From Acetobacter pasteurianus subsp. pasteurianus LMG 1262 = NBRC 106471 (GTDB lineage: Bacteria > Pseudomonadota > Alphaproteobacteria > Acetobacterales > Acetobacteraceae), in NCBI RefSeq assembly GCF_000285275.1, contig NZ_CADO01000139.1:62001-126000 (forward strand): a DNA stretch of 64,000 nucleotides, given 5' to 3'. The position numbers were made by a program, and so were the translations under genes. Below, one piece after another: positions 47,441 to 56,253 of the stretch. Below the pieces are notes generated by a model. The model was not told the DNA's origin. It was given only the letters and a program-made list of their open reading frames with translations, and ran no database searches. Within the stretch, counting starts at the first letter, position 1; the number at the start of each line of letters is the position of its first letter.

Positions 47441-47959
47441 TCAGGGTGAAAAGTGCTGCCAGTCTCCATTTTCAAAACTCTCTCCGGTCAGGCTCAGCAA
47501 AAACCACCAGTGGGAAACCACAAGCGTTTCGGATGCTCTGGCATCCTGCGCCATGATCTGGCGGAACTGTTGTGCCCGGCTTTCCAGGCTTGCACTGCTT
47601 TCTGGCAACGGAGACCACCAGTGCTCATCTATGTGGGCAAAATCCAGATGCGGCCATGCAGATGCCAGAACAGAGGCAGGTGTACCTTTATCGCATGAAT
47701 ACATGCCGCGTTCGCGCACAAGAGGCATAATTTGCGGGGTAATGCCCAAGCGTTGCGCCAGAGGTGTGGCGGTTTGCAGCGCACGGGTGAACGGAGAAAC
47801 CAGTATGCGCCGGATTCCCCTATCTGCCAGTTTCAGGGCCAGATCCTGCGCGTGGGCCTTGCCCTCAGCAGAAAGATGCGGGTCTTCCAACCCGGGGTCT
47901 CCCCCATGAAGGTTGTAATGGCGGTTGAATTCGCTTTCGCAGTGTCGCAGGATGATCAT
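47441..47959 (-). CDS. Histidine phosphatase (phosphoglycerate mutase-like) protein
   Basis: A 172-residue protein of the histidine phosphatase superfamily. It starts MIILRHCESEF, with the phosphorylated H6 after R5, has a second arginine in SPFTRALQTATPLA, and SETLVVSHWWFLL with the later catalytic His. The start at 47959 puts this motif at the N-terminus as in the family; a longer upstream frame has no support. The substrate is unknown. It is transcribed just upstream of secB (126 bases) and divergent from the Tim44-domain gene. Confidence 0.88.
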   Translation of the reverse strand: MIILRHCESEFNRHYNLHGGDPGLEDPHLSAEGKAHAQDLALKLADRGIRRILVSPFTRALQTATPLAQRLGITPQIMPLVRERGMYSCDKGTPASVLASAWPHLDFAHIDEHWWSPLPESSASLESRAQQFRQIMAQDARASETLVVSHWWFLLSLTGESFENGDWQHFSP

Positions 47960-48119
47960 GATACCCGCAAGGTAGGAAGCATAATGCCCCTTTAGCAAGA
48001 GGGCAGGTGATTGTATCCCCCCATGCGCGTGACTATGTGATAAGTAACACGCGATTCTCCGGTTCTGTTTCATGTGCTGTGGCAGAACAGGCGCAAGGTT
48101 TTTGGTGGACGTAAGACAG

Positions 48120-48800
48120 ATGGATTTTTCTCTCGGCCATTTCCCGGTCGATCTGGTGCTTCTGGCTCTGGTTGCAGCATTTCTGGTGCTGCGGTTGCGT
48201 AGCGTGCTGGGCAAGCGCGTGGGTATTCAGCCGGTACAGGTAAAGCTTCAGGTTCGGCCGGATGCAGCGCCCAGAGTAGTGGAAGGCAAGCCAGAGCAGG
48301 CTGAAACCGCGGCGGAATTTGATATTCCTGCTCCGGGCACGCGCGTGGGCTCATTGCTGGCAGATATTCGGCAGAAAGATCCTTCCTTTACACCCCAGCA
48401 GTTTTTGAACGGTGCGCAAATTGCATTCGCGCAGGTGGTGGTTGCCTATGCGCAAGGCAATGTGGATGTATTAAAAACGTATCTGACCCCCGCAGTGCTG
48501 GCTGCGTTTGAGGCCGGTATTACGGCCCGTGCCAATGCGGAAGAAACACAGCGCACAGATGTAAAAGCCATTCGGTCTCTGGCCATTGAGGACGTGCGCA
48601 TTTCCCCTATGGAAGCAGGCACGGCAGCAGCCATTGATGTGCGCATTGTTTCTGACCAGATCAGCCTTGTGCTGAACAAGGAAGGTCAGCCGGTAACAGG
48701 CACGGATGCCGTTACAGAGTTTTCTGATCTGTGGACTTTTGAGCGCCTGCTGGATGTTAACGGCAGCACATGGCGCCTTGCGGCGGCGCGTAGTGCGTGA
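48120..48800 (+). CDS. Tim44/TimA-like domain protein
   Basis: A 226-residue protein with an N-terminal membrane anchor (FPVDLVLLALVAAFLVLRLRSVLGKRVG) and a C-terminal Tim44-like domain: FLNGAQIAFAQVVVAYAQGNVDVLKTYLTPAVLAAFEAGI, then VRIVSDQISLV and DLWTFERLLDVNGSTWRLAAARSA. In Alphaproteobacteria such proteins are commonly encoded near secB and smr, as here, and are thought to work in membrane-protein or export quality control. The start at 48120 was chosen because the anchor follows it; an upstream ATG would add non-matching residues. Its stop overlaps the methyltransferase start. Confidence 0.85.
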   Translation: MDFSLGHFPVDLVLLALVAAFLVLRLRSVLGKRVGIQPVQVKLQVRPDAAPRVVEGKPEQAETAAEFDIPAPGTRVGSLLADIRQKDPSFTPQQFLNGAQIAFAQVVVAYAQGNVDVLKTYLTPAVLAAFEAGITARANAEETQRTDVKAIRSLAIEDVRISPMEAGTAAAIDVRIVSDQISLVLNKEGQPVTGTDAVTEFSDLWTFERLLDVNGSTWRLAAARSA

Positions 48801-49654
48801 AAGCTGCCAAAGGTAACGGGGCATCCCGCGCCAACACCACATCCGCCAAAGCGCCTCGCGCCCGCCGTTATAAAATTGGGCAGCAGGAAATTGTGATGGG
48901 TGACTGCCTGCGTGCGCTTAAGCGCGTGCCGGCAGAATCGGTTGATGTGGTTGTTACGTCTCCCCCCTATAATATCGGCCTGTCTTACCGCAGTTATCCA
49001 GACAGGCGGGAGGAAGAGGATTATCTGGACTGGATGCTGGAGGTTGCGCAGCAGTTGCAGCGCATCCTTAAGGATGATGGTTCGTTCTTCCTGAATATTT
49101 CCGGTTCATCCGCACAGCCTTGGCTACCGTTTGAACTAGCGGTGCGGCTGCGTGATCTGTTTGTGCTGCAAAATCATATCTCGTGGGTAAAATCCATTTC
49201 TGTGGGGGAAGACAGCTTCGGGCACTTCAAACCCATGAACAGCCAGCGGTTTTTGCACCGCGGGCACGAGCATGTTTTCCACTTCACACTGCATGGAGAT
49301 GTGCGGCTTGATCGGCTACGTGCCGGGGTACCGTATAAGGATAAATCCAATATCGCCCGCCGTGGCCACAGGCAGGATAGGCGCTGCCGGGGTGATACAT
49401 GGTTTATTCCGTATGAAACCGTGCGGGGGCGAGCGGAAAAGTTTGATCACCCCGGCACATTTCCCGTAGCGCTGCCTGAACAGTGCATTCTGCTGCATGG
49501 GCGTGAGGGCGCACGCGTGCTTGACCCATTTATGGGTACGGGTACCACACTGCTGGCTGCCCAAAGGCTCGGCTGTTACGGGCTGGGGATGGAACTGGAC
49601 CCCGAATACGTGGCCATTGCCCGCGCCCGTTTGAAAGATGATCTGGCGTCCTGA
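48797..49654 (+). CDS. DNA (N4-cytosine or N6-adenine) methyltransferase, beta-class
   Basis: A 285-residue protein: motif IV TSPPYN (residues 54-59) comes before motif I DPFMGTGTTLLAAQRLG (about 242-258), the order of beta-class amino-methyltransferases; TSPPY is more common in N4-cytosine enzymes but also occurs in N6-adenine ones. A basic N-terminus (1-27) precedes the catalytic core. The GTG start at 48797 overlaps the Tim44-gene stop by 4 bases, so translation is coupled. No restriction nuclease is nearby, so it is an orphan methyltransferase candidate. The target site is unknown. Confidence 0.88.
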   Translation: MKAAKGNGASRANTTSAKAPRARRYKIGQQEIVMGDCLRALKRVPAESVDVVVTSPPYNIGLSYRSYPDRREEEDYLDWMLEVAQQLQRILKDDGSFFLNISGSSAQPWLPFELAVRLRDLFVLQNHISWVKSISVGEDSFGHFKPMNSQRFLHRGHEHVFHFTLHGDVRLDRLRAGVPYKDKSNIARRGHRQDRRCRGDTWFIPYETVRGRAEKFDHPGTFPVALPEQCILLHGREGARVLDPFMGTGTTLLAAQRLGCYGLGMELDPEYVAIARARLKDDLAS

Positions 49655-49709
49655 ACGCCTGATCATCGAAAATTTCAATTATTAAAATAAAAACAATCGT
49701 TTGGACATA

Positions 49710-49723
49710 TTGATATGTATCAA
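49710..49723 (+). promoter_or_regulatory. Perfect FNR/Anr-type binding site
   Basis: TTGATATGTATCAA matches TTGAT-N4-ATCAA exactly. Its centre is 72 bases upstream of the peroxidase start; if it were centred at -41.5, transcription would start near 49758, about 30 bases before the start codon. Activation by an oxygen-sensing FNR-family regulator is therefore likely in a functional promoter. Confidence 0.75.
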
Positions 49724-49788
49724 ACACAATGCAGGTAACAGCGCATAAAAGCTATTCAATCAAGGCGTAGAAATCAGGAGACCGGGTT

Positions 49789-51215
49789 TTGAAACGATTA
49801 ATCGTGTCAGCAGTGGGTGCAGCTCTGCTGGCTTATGGTGGAACAGTCGCTTACCTGCAGCATTTTGACCATATTACAGCACCAGAATTACCAGCATCTT
49901 CCCCCACGCTGAAAGATCCTGTGGCACTGGCAGCGTTTAATGCCCTGCGTGAGGCACGGTGTGATTACTGCCATGCCGAACAGCGTGATCTGCCGTTTTA
50001 CTTCCGCGTGCCGGTTGCAAAAACGCTTATGGAAAAAGACCGCGCCAACGGGCTGCGTCATTTCCGTGTAGAGCCGGTGCTGGATGCGTTTGAACAGGGC
50101 ACAGCCCCTACGGAAGAGCAGCTTTCCCGCATTGAGGAAGTGATTACGCAAAACCGTATGCCGCCAAACCTGTATCTGATGATGCACTGGCACGCCCATC
50201 TGTCTAACGCAGAGCGCGAAGCCGTGTTGAAATGGGTGCAGGATACGCGCCGCAAAAACTACAATAACACCGGTGCGGCAGAGCAGTTTGCAGCAGAGCC
50301 TATTCGCCCTGTGCCAGAAAGCGTGGAAGCCGATCCGGCTAAATGGACGCTGGGGCGCAAGCTGTTCTTTGACAAGAGCCTGTCGGGCGATAACACGCTC
50401 AACTGCGCAAGCTGTCACGGGCTGGATACCGGCGGGGTGGATAATCTGGTTACAGCCACTGGTATTGGTGGGCAGAAAGGCCCCATCAACACGCCTACAG
50501 TGTATGATGCCTACTTCAAGATGGCGCAGTTTTGGAACGCCCGTGCCACCACGCTGGCAGAACAGGCCGCTGGCCCTGTGATGAACCCGGTGGAAATGGG
50601 TTCTCATAACTGGGAGGAAGTGGCCAACAAGCTGAATGCAACCCGGAATACGCACCGCTGTTCCAGGCTGCATTTGGCCCAGATGCCAAGGTTGATGAAA
50701 AAACCATCACCACGGCTATTGGCGAGTTTGAAAAAACGCTGGCTACGCCAAATGGCGCTTTTGATGAATACCTCAAAGGCAAGCCGGATGCCATTAGTGA
50801 GCAGGCCAAACGCGGGTATGAACGCTTTAAGGCCATTGGTTGCTCAGGTTGCCATACCGGCATTGGTGTGGGTGGACGCGGCATGGAAATCATGGGTCTT
50901 GAAGGTGATTACTTCAAAGACCGTGGTGGCAAGCTGACGGACGCTGATGAAGGCCGTTATGCGGTAACGCATGAAGCGAGTGACATGAACCGCTTTGTGG
51001 TGCCCAACCTGCGTAATATTGAGCTGACAGGCCCATACTTCCATGATGGCAGCGTAAAAACGCTGGATGAGGCTGTGCGCAAAATGGCCCGTTACCAAAC
51101 CCCGGATCAGAACATCTCTGATCAGGATGTGGCGGACATTGTGGCCTTCCTGAAAACGCTGACAGGGCGTTACGATGGCAAGTTGCTAACCAACAGCAAT
51201 CCGGCCGCCAAATAG
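49789..51215 (+). pseudogene. Tri-heme cytochrome c peroxidase (YhjA-like), frameshifted
   Basis: Periplasmic, membrane-anchored haem peroxidase reducing H2O2. The start is TTG at 49789 behind AGGAG (49776-49780). Residues 1-24 form a membrane anchor; CDYCH (C58-H62) is an extra N-terminal haem site and CASCH (C206-H210) the second. After residue 284 the frame is lost: near 50640 one A appears missing (GCAACCCGG where GCAAACCCGG would fit), so the downstream NPEYAPLFQAAFG-like sequence, the third haem motif CSGCH (50841-50855) and the end (IVAFLKTLTG) are in another frame. The joined product is about 475 residues, as YhjA. As written, the peroxidase core is broken; a sequencing or assembly error is equally possible. 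Confidence 0.9.
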
Positions 51216-51235
51216 TAAATCTGGTGTGAGAAAAG

Positions 51236-51262
51236 CAGCCTTCCAAATGGGGGCTGTTTTTT
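51236..51262 (+). terminator. Intrinsic terminator downstream of the peroxidase gene
   Basis: CAGCC (51236-51240) pairs with GGCTG (51252-51256), with the stem extended by CC/GG, and is followed by T7. It lies 20 bases after the peroxidase stop. Confidence 0.75.
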
Positions 51263-51276
51263 TCTTTTCTTGAAAG

Positions 51277-51320
51277 ATGGCCCGCAGGCAGGTGATAACC
51301 AAGCCTGACGGGCCATTTTT
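51277..51320 (+). terminator. Second, stronger terminator before smr
   Basis: ATGGCCCG-CAGGC (51277-51289) pairs with GCCTG-A-CGGGCCAT (51303-51316) with one bulged A, followed by TTTT. It makes a tandem with the preceding terminator and insulates smr from the peroxidase gene. Confidence 0.85.
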
Positions 51321-51350
51321 GGTTTTAGGGCATGAAACGTAGAGGGTGAT

Positions 51351-51983
51351 GTGAACAGGCGTCGGCGGCACTTGCAGGAGGGGGAAAAGGCGCTATGGGC
51401 GCTGGTTGTGCGGGATGTTGCCCCCCTGCATGTGGCCGAACTGGTGCCCCCCGCAGCGCAGAATGAGCCAGAGCCACAGGCTATTCCACGCGCGCAGGCC
51501 AAGGCAGGCAAAAAGTCTCAGGCCAGTGGGCTTATGGCGTCTTCATCCGGTGGTGAAAGCGGTATGGCCGCAGCCAATTATGGTTTTATGGCCCCGCGTG
51601 CCCCTGCTGCGGGCCTGCGTGTGCAGCAGGCACCGCGCCCGATAGAAACCATAGGCAAACGCCAACCCGGTGTGGATGATTACAGCTGGCGGCGCTTTAC
51701 CCAAGGCAGCTTTAAGGTAGAGCGGCGGTTGGATCTGCACGGTATGGTGGCGCAGGAAGCCTTCCATCGGCTGATGGAGTTTATGGATGTGGCTACCCAT
51801 CGGGGCCTACGCTGTGTGGAAATTATTACCGGCCTGGGCACAGGTGAGGAAGGCGGCATTTTGCGGCGCGAACTGCCCCATTGGCTGGAAAGGCCAGAAA
51901 TTCGCCGCCGTATTCTGGGGCTTACGTACCCTCATGCAGGGAACAGAGGGTCCGTTCGCGTATTACTCCGTCGGCGGCGTTGA
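51351..51983 (+). CDS. Smr-domain protein
   Basis: A 210-residue protein with a hydrophilic Ala/Pro/Gln-rich N-terminus (residues 1-115) and a C-terminal Smr (MutS2-type) domain: RRLDLHGMVAQEAFHRLMEFMD, VEIITGLGTGEEGGILRRELPHWL, and YPHAGNRGSVRVLLRRRR. Stand-alone Smr proteins are predicted nucleases or RNA-binding factors and often sit near secB and the Tim44 gene in Alphaproteobacteria; mltA, which often lies beside it, is absent here. The start is GTG at 51351. Its last 21 bases overlap the convergent 404-codon-type frame downstream. Confidence 0.9.
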   Translation: MNRRRRHLQEGEKALWALVVRDVAPLHVAELVPPAAQNEPEPQAIPRAQAKAGKKSQASGLMASSSGGESGMAAANYGFMAPRAPAAGLRVQQAPRPIETIGKRQPGVDDYSWRRFTQGSFKVERRLDLHGMVAQEAFHRLMEFMDVATHRGLRCVEIITGLGTGEEGGILRRELPHWLERPEIRRRILGLTYPHAGNRGSVRVLLRRRR

Positions 51984-53084
51984 AAGCAGAGCCGGGGGCG
52001 TGGCATCGCGCCAGCGGGGCAGGCTTTGGGCAAACCAGCGGCGCAGTGCCATCAACACATGCGGTTCAGGCATGAGCGTTTCATAAAACGGAGTGCCTGC
52101 CGTGCCTGCCAGAATGGTCTGATTTTCTGCCGCAGCAGCCTGTTGAATGGCCGGACGGTTTGCGCATATTTCAGCCGCGTGGCGCCAGCGGGCAATGCTA
52201 TCGGGCTGCGTAAGGGCAGGCAGCACAAGCCCTGCATGCAAGCTGCATGCTGCGGCAATAGCGCCCCAAGCTGGTAGCAGAAACGCAGGTTGGGAATATT
52301 TGTGTTCCTGCTGCAGTACAGCCAGCAGATCGGGTGGCAGGTTGGGTTGATGAACCTGCATATCCGGCCGCGCATTATTGACAAACAAGGGTGCAAAACC
52401 CGCAGCCTGTAATGTGGCAATGCGGCTGGGGTAGCTGGCATCCAGCGGCAGTTGAATCACATCGGTCTGGCCTGCCTGCAAAGTAGCCATTGCGGCTTCT
52501 GGTGTGGCATGTCCGGCTACGGGTTGTGGGCGCAGGCCCAGCATATCCAGCGCCAGAACGGTGGTGAGTTCCGGCCCGGTGAGTTTGGAAACAGCAACAC
52601 GCGTAAGCTGCCCGCTCAGCCGTGCGCGGAAAGACTGATGCAGGCTGATGCGCCCCACGGCAACGCTAGGTTGTGCCACCAGAAACACAGGGGCCCAGCG
52701 CCGGTAATCAAAATGAATACGCGGCCCACCCAGCATGGCGGAAAGAATAGCCGTGCCGGGTACTATCAAACCAACAGGGCCGGGGGCAGATTGCTGTTGG
52801 GTATCAAACAGATTGGCCCCGGTTATGCCATCCCACCCGGTTGTAGGGGTAAGTTGCAAAGGGGGGCTAAGGTGCAGTTCTTCTTCAAGTGCTGGTGCCA
52901 GCAGGCTGGCCCAGCGCCCACATTCGGAAGAAGACGTGCCCCCAATAATAAGTGCAGATCCGCCATCTGCACTGGTGGCAAGAGAATCCTCCGCACGTGC
53001 TGTATGCGCACCTGCCATAATGGCAGCAGCACCACCAAGCAGAGTGTTCAGGAACACACGACGCGAAAGCTGCCGTTCAGGCAT
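51963..53084 (-). CDS. Predicted Tat-exported substrate-binding-like protein
   Basis: A 373-residue secreted protein. It begins MPERQLSRRVFLNTLLGGAAAIMAGAHTARA, with a twin-arginine motif (SRRVFL) and an AxA-type cleavage site near residue 31. The mature part has alternating segments as in TctC/Bug-type periplasmic binding proteins (WDGITGANLFDTQ, YRRWAPVFLVAQPSVAVG, LTRVAVSKLTGPELTTVLALDMLG, DVIQLPLDAS), but no exact signature. No transporter genes are adjacent. The start at 53084 was chosen to place the signal peptide at the N-terminus; a GTG at 53177 and ATG at 53150 are alternatives with no clear ribosome sites. It lies downstream of hemF. Confidence 0.62.
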   Translation of the reverse strand: MPERQLSRRVFLNTLLGGAAAIMAGAHTARAEDSLATSADGGSALIIGGTSSSECGRWASLLAPALEEELHLSPPLQLTPTTGWDGITGANLFDTQQQSAPGPVGLIVPGTAILSAMLGGPRIHFDYRRWAPVFLVAQPSVAVGRISLHQSFRARLSGQLTRVAVSKLTGPELTTVLALDMLGLRPQPVAGHATPEAAMATLQAGQTDVIQLPLDASYPSRIATLQAAGFAPLFVNNARPDMQVHQPNLPPDLLAVLQQEHKYSQPAFLLPAWGAIAAACSLHAGLVLPALTQPDSIARWRHAAEICANRPAIQQAAAAENQTILAGTAGTPFYETLMPEPHVLMALRRWFAQSLPRWRDATPPALLSTPPTE

Positions 53085-53187
53085 CACAAAAAGCCGGGGC
53101 TTATCAGCATGGGGCAAGCGCGGGAGATCCTCTTTCTGTTTCCGCCCCATATTAAGCGCATATGAGGCAAGAATCACGCGTGTTTTA

Positions 53188-54102
53188 TTACGGCCATTTT
53201 ACTTCGGGTGGCATGCTCATCAGAATGGCTTCGGTATGGCCACCGGTTTTTAGGCCAAACAATGTGCCTCTGTCGTGCAGCAGATTAAATTCCACATAAC
53301 GGCCACGGCGGATAAGCTGGGCTTCGCGCTGTTCTGGCGTCCACGGTTCCATCATGCGGCTGCGGATAATTTCGGGGTAGGATTTTAGAAAAGCCAGCCC
53401 GACATCTTTTGTAAAGGCAAAGTCTTCCTGCACATCACCACTGTTCAGCCGGTCGTAAAAAATACCGCCCAGACCACGGGGTTCGTTACGGTGGGGCAGA
53501 TAGAAATACTTGTCACACCATGCTTTGAAGCGTGGATAATATTCTGGATCATGCGCATTGCAGGCCTGCGCAAAGGCGGCATGAAAGCGTGCGGCATCAT
53601 CCTGCGCTTCTGCACTTTCGGGGAACATGGGGGTAATATCCCCACCACCGCCAAACCAGCCTTTGGTGGTGATAATCATACGGGTGTTAAAATGCGCGGC
53701 AGGTACTAACGGGCTGCACATATGCGCCACCAAGCTAATACCCGTGGCAAAAAAATGCGGGTCTTCTGCCGCACCGGGAATGGTGGCGGCAAATTCCGGT
53801 GTAAAAGTGCCCTGCACGGTGGAAACGTTTACGCCCACTTTTTCAAAAACACGGCCATGCATCACGCTCATCACACCGCCGCCGCCGGGGCTGCCATCTT
53901 CGTTCAGGCGGTTCCAGTTTTTGCGCTCAAAACGGCCTGCGGCTTCATGGCCGGGCAGAACAGGGCTGTTCTGTTTTACGGCGTCATCCTCAATGGCTTC
54001 AAAAGCAGCGCAAATTTTGTCACGCAGGCTTTCAAACCATTGGCGGGCTGGTTCTCTAAGGGCTTGGTGGGCAGAAACATCAGCGGTGTCGGTGGGCGTC
54101 AT
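53188..54102 (-). CDS. hemF: Coproporphyrinogen-III oxidase, aerobic
   Basis: Oxygen-dependent decarboxylation of coproporphyrinogen III in haem synthesis. The 304-residue product has [36 protein letters not shown], the metal/substrate-site [31 protein letters not shown] and [31 protein letters not shown]. Length is normal. It is divergent from petB with a 178-base gap, so haem synthesis and the cytochrome complex share a regulatory region. Confidence 0.97.
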   Translation of the reverse strand: MTPTDTADVSAHQALREPARQWFESLRDKICAAFEAIEDDAVKQNSPVLPGHEAAGRFERKNWNRLNEDGSPGGGGVMSVMHGRVFEKVGVNVSTVQGTFTPEFAATIPGAAEDPHFFATGISLVAHMCSPLVPAAHFNTRMIITTKGWFGGGGDITPMFPESAEAQDDAARFHAAFAQACNAHDPEYYPRFKAWCDKYFYLPHRNEPRGLGGIFYDRLNSGDVQEDFAFTKDVGLAFLKSYPEIIRSRMMEPWTPEQREAQLIRRGRYVEFNLLHDRGTLFGLKTGGHTEAILMSMPPEVKWP

Positions 54103-54280
54103 TGAACTGTCTTTTCCTCATCGTCCTTGCCTGAAGCTGCCATCTGCTTACAGGCTTTCAAGGGGTGCGCTTTTAGGCGCGTCATTGCAAGATGAACCCG
54201 AACATCGTTAAACCAACAGCAGCTCTGCGCAGGGCAGAAGCATGTACCCTATAAGTGGCGTAAGGGGAGAAAAGGGCAAG

Positions 54281-55465
54281 ATGGCAGCAACACCGGCCCG
54301 CCATACGGAGCAGGCAGAAAAGGAAGCACATTCCTTTTTACAGCAGGCGGGTGCGTATGCACGGCATTATGGCCGCCTGCCTTTGCCCGCAGATCTGAAC
54401 TGGTGGTGGACCATTGGCGCCATGCTGGTGGCTGTTCTGGTGCTCATGCTGTTATCGGGGCTAACCCTTACACTGGCTTACACACCAGATGCCTCGCTTG
54501 CGTTCGGGTCAGTCGAGGCCATTGAGCGGCGTATGCCCTCTGGCTGGCTGCTACGCGCCATGCATATGACAGGGGCCTCGTTTTTTATGGCGGCCCTGTA
54601 TGCGCATTTATTGCGTGGGCTGTATTACCGCACCTATCTGCCACCTCGGCGCAGCGTGTGGTTAAGCGGTTGTGGCTTGCTGGTGTTGGTGATGGTTACA
54701 GCCTTTGCAGGCTATGTGCTGCCTTGGGGGCAGATGTCTTACTGGGGCGCAGATGTGGCCGCCAAGGCTGTAGGGGCTGTGCCATTTGTGGGGCAGGGGC
54801 TGGAACAGGTTTTTCTGGGCGGTGAAAGCCCGGGCACACCTACATTGCACCGTATGCTCACTCTGCATTTTCTGCTGGCGTTTGTGATTATCGGGCTGGT
54901 TTTGGTGCATGTTGCTGTTGTGCATGCAAAGGGCAGTTCCAGCCCTTCTGTGCAACCCGAAATACGCCGGAAATATCTGCCCTTTTACCCGTATTTTACC
55001 ACGCGGGATATTCTGGCCGTATTGGTTATGTCCTTGGGTTTTGTGGCCGTGATGTGCTTTTGGCCGGGGCTGATAACAGAGCCAGCCAATTATCGCCCAG
55101 CCAACCCATTGCACACACCTGCGGATATTGAACCTGAATGGTATTTTCTGCCGTTTTACGGAATGTTGCAGGTTGTGCCTTCCAAATTCTGGGGGCTGCT
55201 TGTTTCCGGCGGTGCAGTGGCTGTGCTGTTTGCTGTGCCGTGGCTGGATAAAGGTAGGCGCATAGCAAATAGTGGCTTGGCACGGCTGGCAGATGCCGGG
55301 GCGCTGTTGGCCTGCGTAGGGGCTGCGGTTACTGCCGCCGCAGCAGGCGTGCATCATGCTCAAGGTGGGTGGCTTTTGGCCGGGCAGGCTGCCTGTTTAG
55401 TTTATTACCTGTATTTTCTGGTTTTTCTGCCCTTACGTACCCGTTTTGAGGGGAAAGAGGCATGA
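54281..55465 (+). CDS. petB: Ubiquinol-cytochrome c reductase cytochrome b
   Basis: Di-haem membrane subunit of the bc1 complex. The 394-residue product has haem-ligand pairs 14 apart in RAMHMTGASFFMAALYAHLLRG and LTLHFLLAFVIIGLVLVHVAVV, GYVLPWGQMSYWGADV (quinol site), and PEWYFLPFYG (Qo-site PEWY). The start at 54281 was chosen; an ATG at 54242 would add 13 residues. No petA (Rieske iron-sulfur protein) lies upstream, although petA-petB-petC is the usual order; the upstream neighbour is divergent hemF. The stop overlaps petC by 4 bases. Confidence 0.95.
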   Translation: MAATPARHTEQAEKEAHSFLQQAGAYARHYGRLPLPADLNWWWTIGAMLVAVLVLMLLSGLTLTLAYTPDASLAFGSVEAIERRMPSGWLLRAMHMTGASFFMAALYAHLLRGLYYRTYLPPRRSVWLSGCGLLVLVMVTAFAGYVLPWGQMSYWGADVAAKAVGAVPFVGQGLEQVFLGGESPGTPTLHRMLTLHFLLAFVIIGLVLVHVAVVHAKGSSSPSVQPEIRRKYLPFYPYFTTRDILAVLVMSLGFVAVMCFWPGLITEPANYRPANPLHTPADIEPEWYFLPFYGMLQVVPSKFWGLLVSGGAVAVLFAVPWLDKGRRIANSGLARLADAGALLACVGAAVTAAAAGVHHAQGGWLLAGQAACLVYYLYFLVFLPLRTRFEGKEA

Positions 55466-56253
55466 TAGTGCAGAAAATACGCCCCACATTTTGGCTACGC
55501 GGCGGAGGGATGCTGCTTTTGGGCGCTATGATGCTGGGGGCAGATATTGCGCAGCCCGCACAAGCACAACCCGTTAAAGCGCCAGAGCAGAACTGGTCTT
55601 TCAAAGGGCCGTTGGGGCATTTTGACCTGCCATCTGTTCAGCGTGGATACGCTGTGTTTGCGGGAATATGTGCCTCCTGTCATAGTTTGTCGGAGGTGCG
55701 TTTTTCCGATCTCACAGATATGGGGCTGACGCTGGAAGAAGTGGGCGCCGTGGCCGCCACATGGCAGGTGGCAGACGGGCTGGATGCAGAAGGGCGGCTG
55801 AAGCACCGTAATGCTCGGCCAGATGATGCACTTTCTTCCTCCTATTCCGGGCCGGAGGCTGCGCGTGCGGCCAATGGGGGTGTGGTGCCGCCTGATCTTT
55901 CGCGCATAGTGCAGGTTTACCCCGGTGGAGCAGACAGGCTGTTTGCACTGCTCACCGGCTATAAGCCCGATGCAGTGCGTGTGCCGGGTAAAGGGTTTGC
56001 CAATTCCTTCGCTATTGGCCATTACACCGCCATGCCGCCGCCTTTGCGTGAGGGCGCGGTAAAATATGCAGATAACATCCCCGCAACCGTTACGCAGCAA
56101 GCGCGGGATGTTACCACTTTTCTTGCGTGGGTTTCTGCACCGCATCAGGATACCCGCCGCCGTGTTGGCATAGGTGCAGGTTTGTATCTGTGCTTTCTTG
56201 CCGTGTTGTTTGTGATTTTAAACCGGAGACTCTGGTCGCATGTCAGAAAATGA
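55462..56253 (+). CDS. petC: Cytochrome c1
   Basis: Haem subunit of the bc1 complex with a periplasmic domain. The 263-residue product has a signal peptide (about 1-35, ending AQAQP), the haem motif CASCH (C70-H74) in FAGICASCHSLSEVRF, NGGVVPPDLSRI, the axial-methionine region IGHYTAMPPPL, and a C-terminal anchor helix (VGIGAGLYLCFLAVLFVILNRRLW). Starts with an ATGA overlap with petB and ends overlapping mtnP by 14 bases. Confidence 0.95.
   Translation: MIVQKIRPTFWLRGGGMLLLGAMMLGADIAQPAQAQPVKAPEQNWSFKGPLGHFDLPSVQRGYAVFAGICASCHSLSEVRFSDLTDMGLTLEEVGAVAATWQVADGLDAEGRLKHRNARPDDALSSSYSGPEAARAANGGVVPPDLSRIVQVYPGGADRLFALLTGYKPDAVRVPGKGFANSFAIGHYTAMPPPLREGAVKYADNIPATVTQQARDVTTFLAWVSAPHQDTRRRVGIGAGLYLCFLAVLFVILNRRLWSHVRK

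Noticed and set aside
53085-53177. N-terminal extension of the Tat-signal protein from a GTG at 53177
   Set aside because: It would push the signal peptide 30 residues inward, and no ribosome site precedes it; kept only as an alternative.
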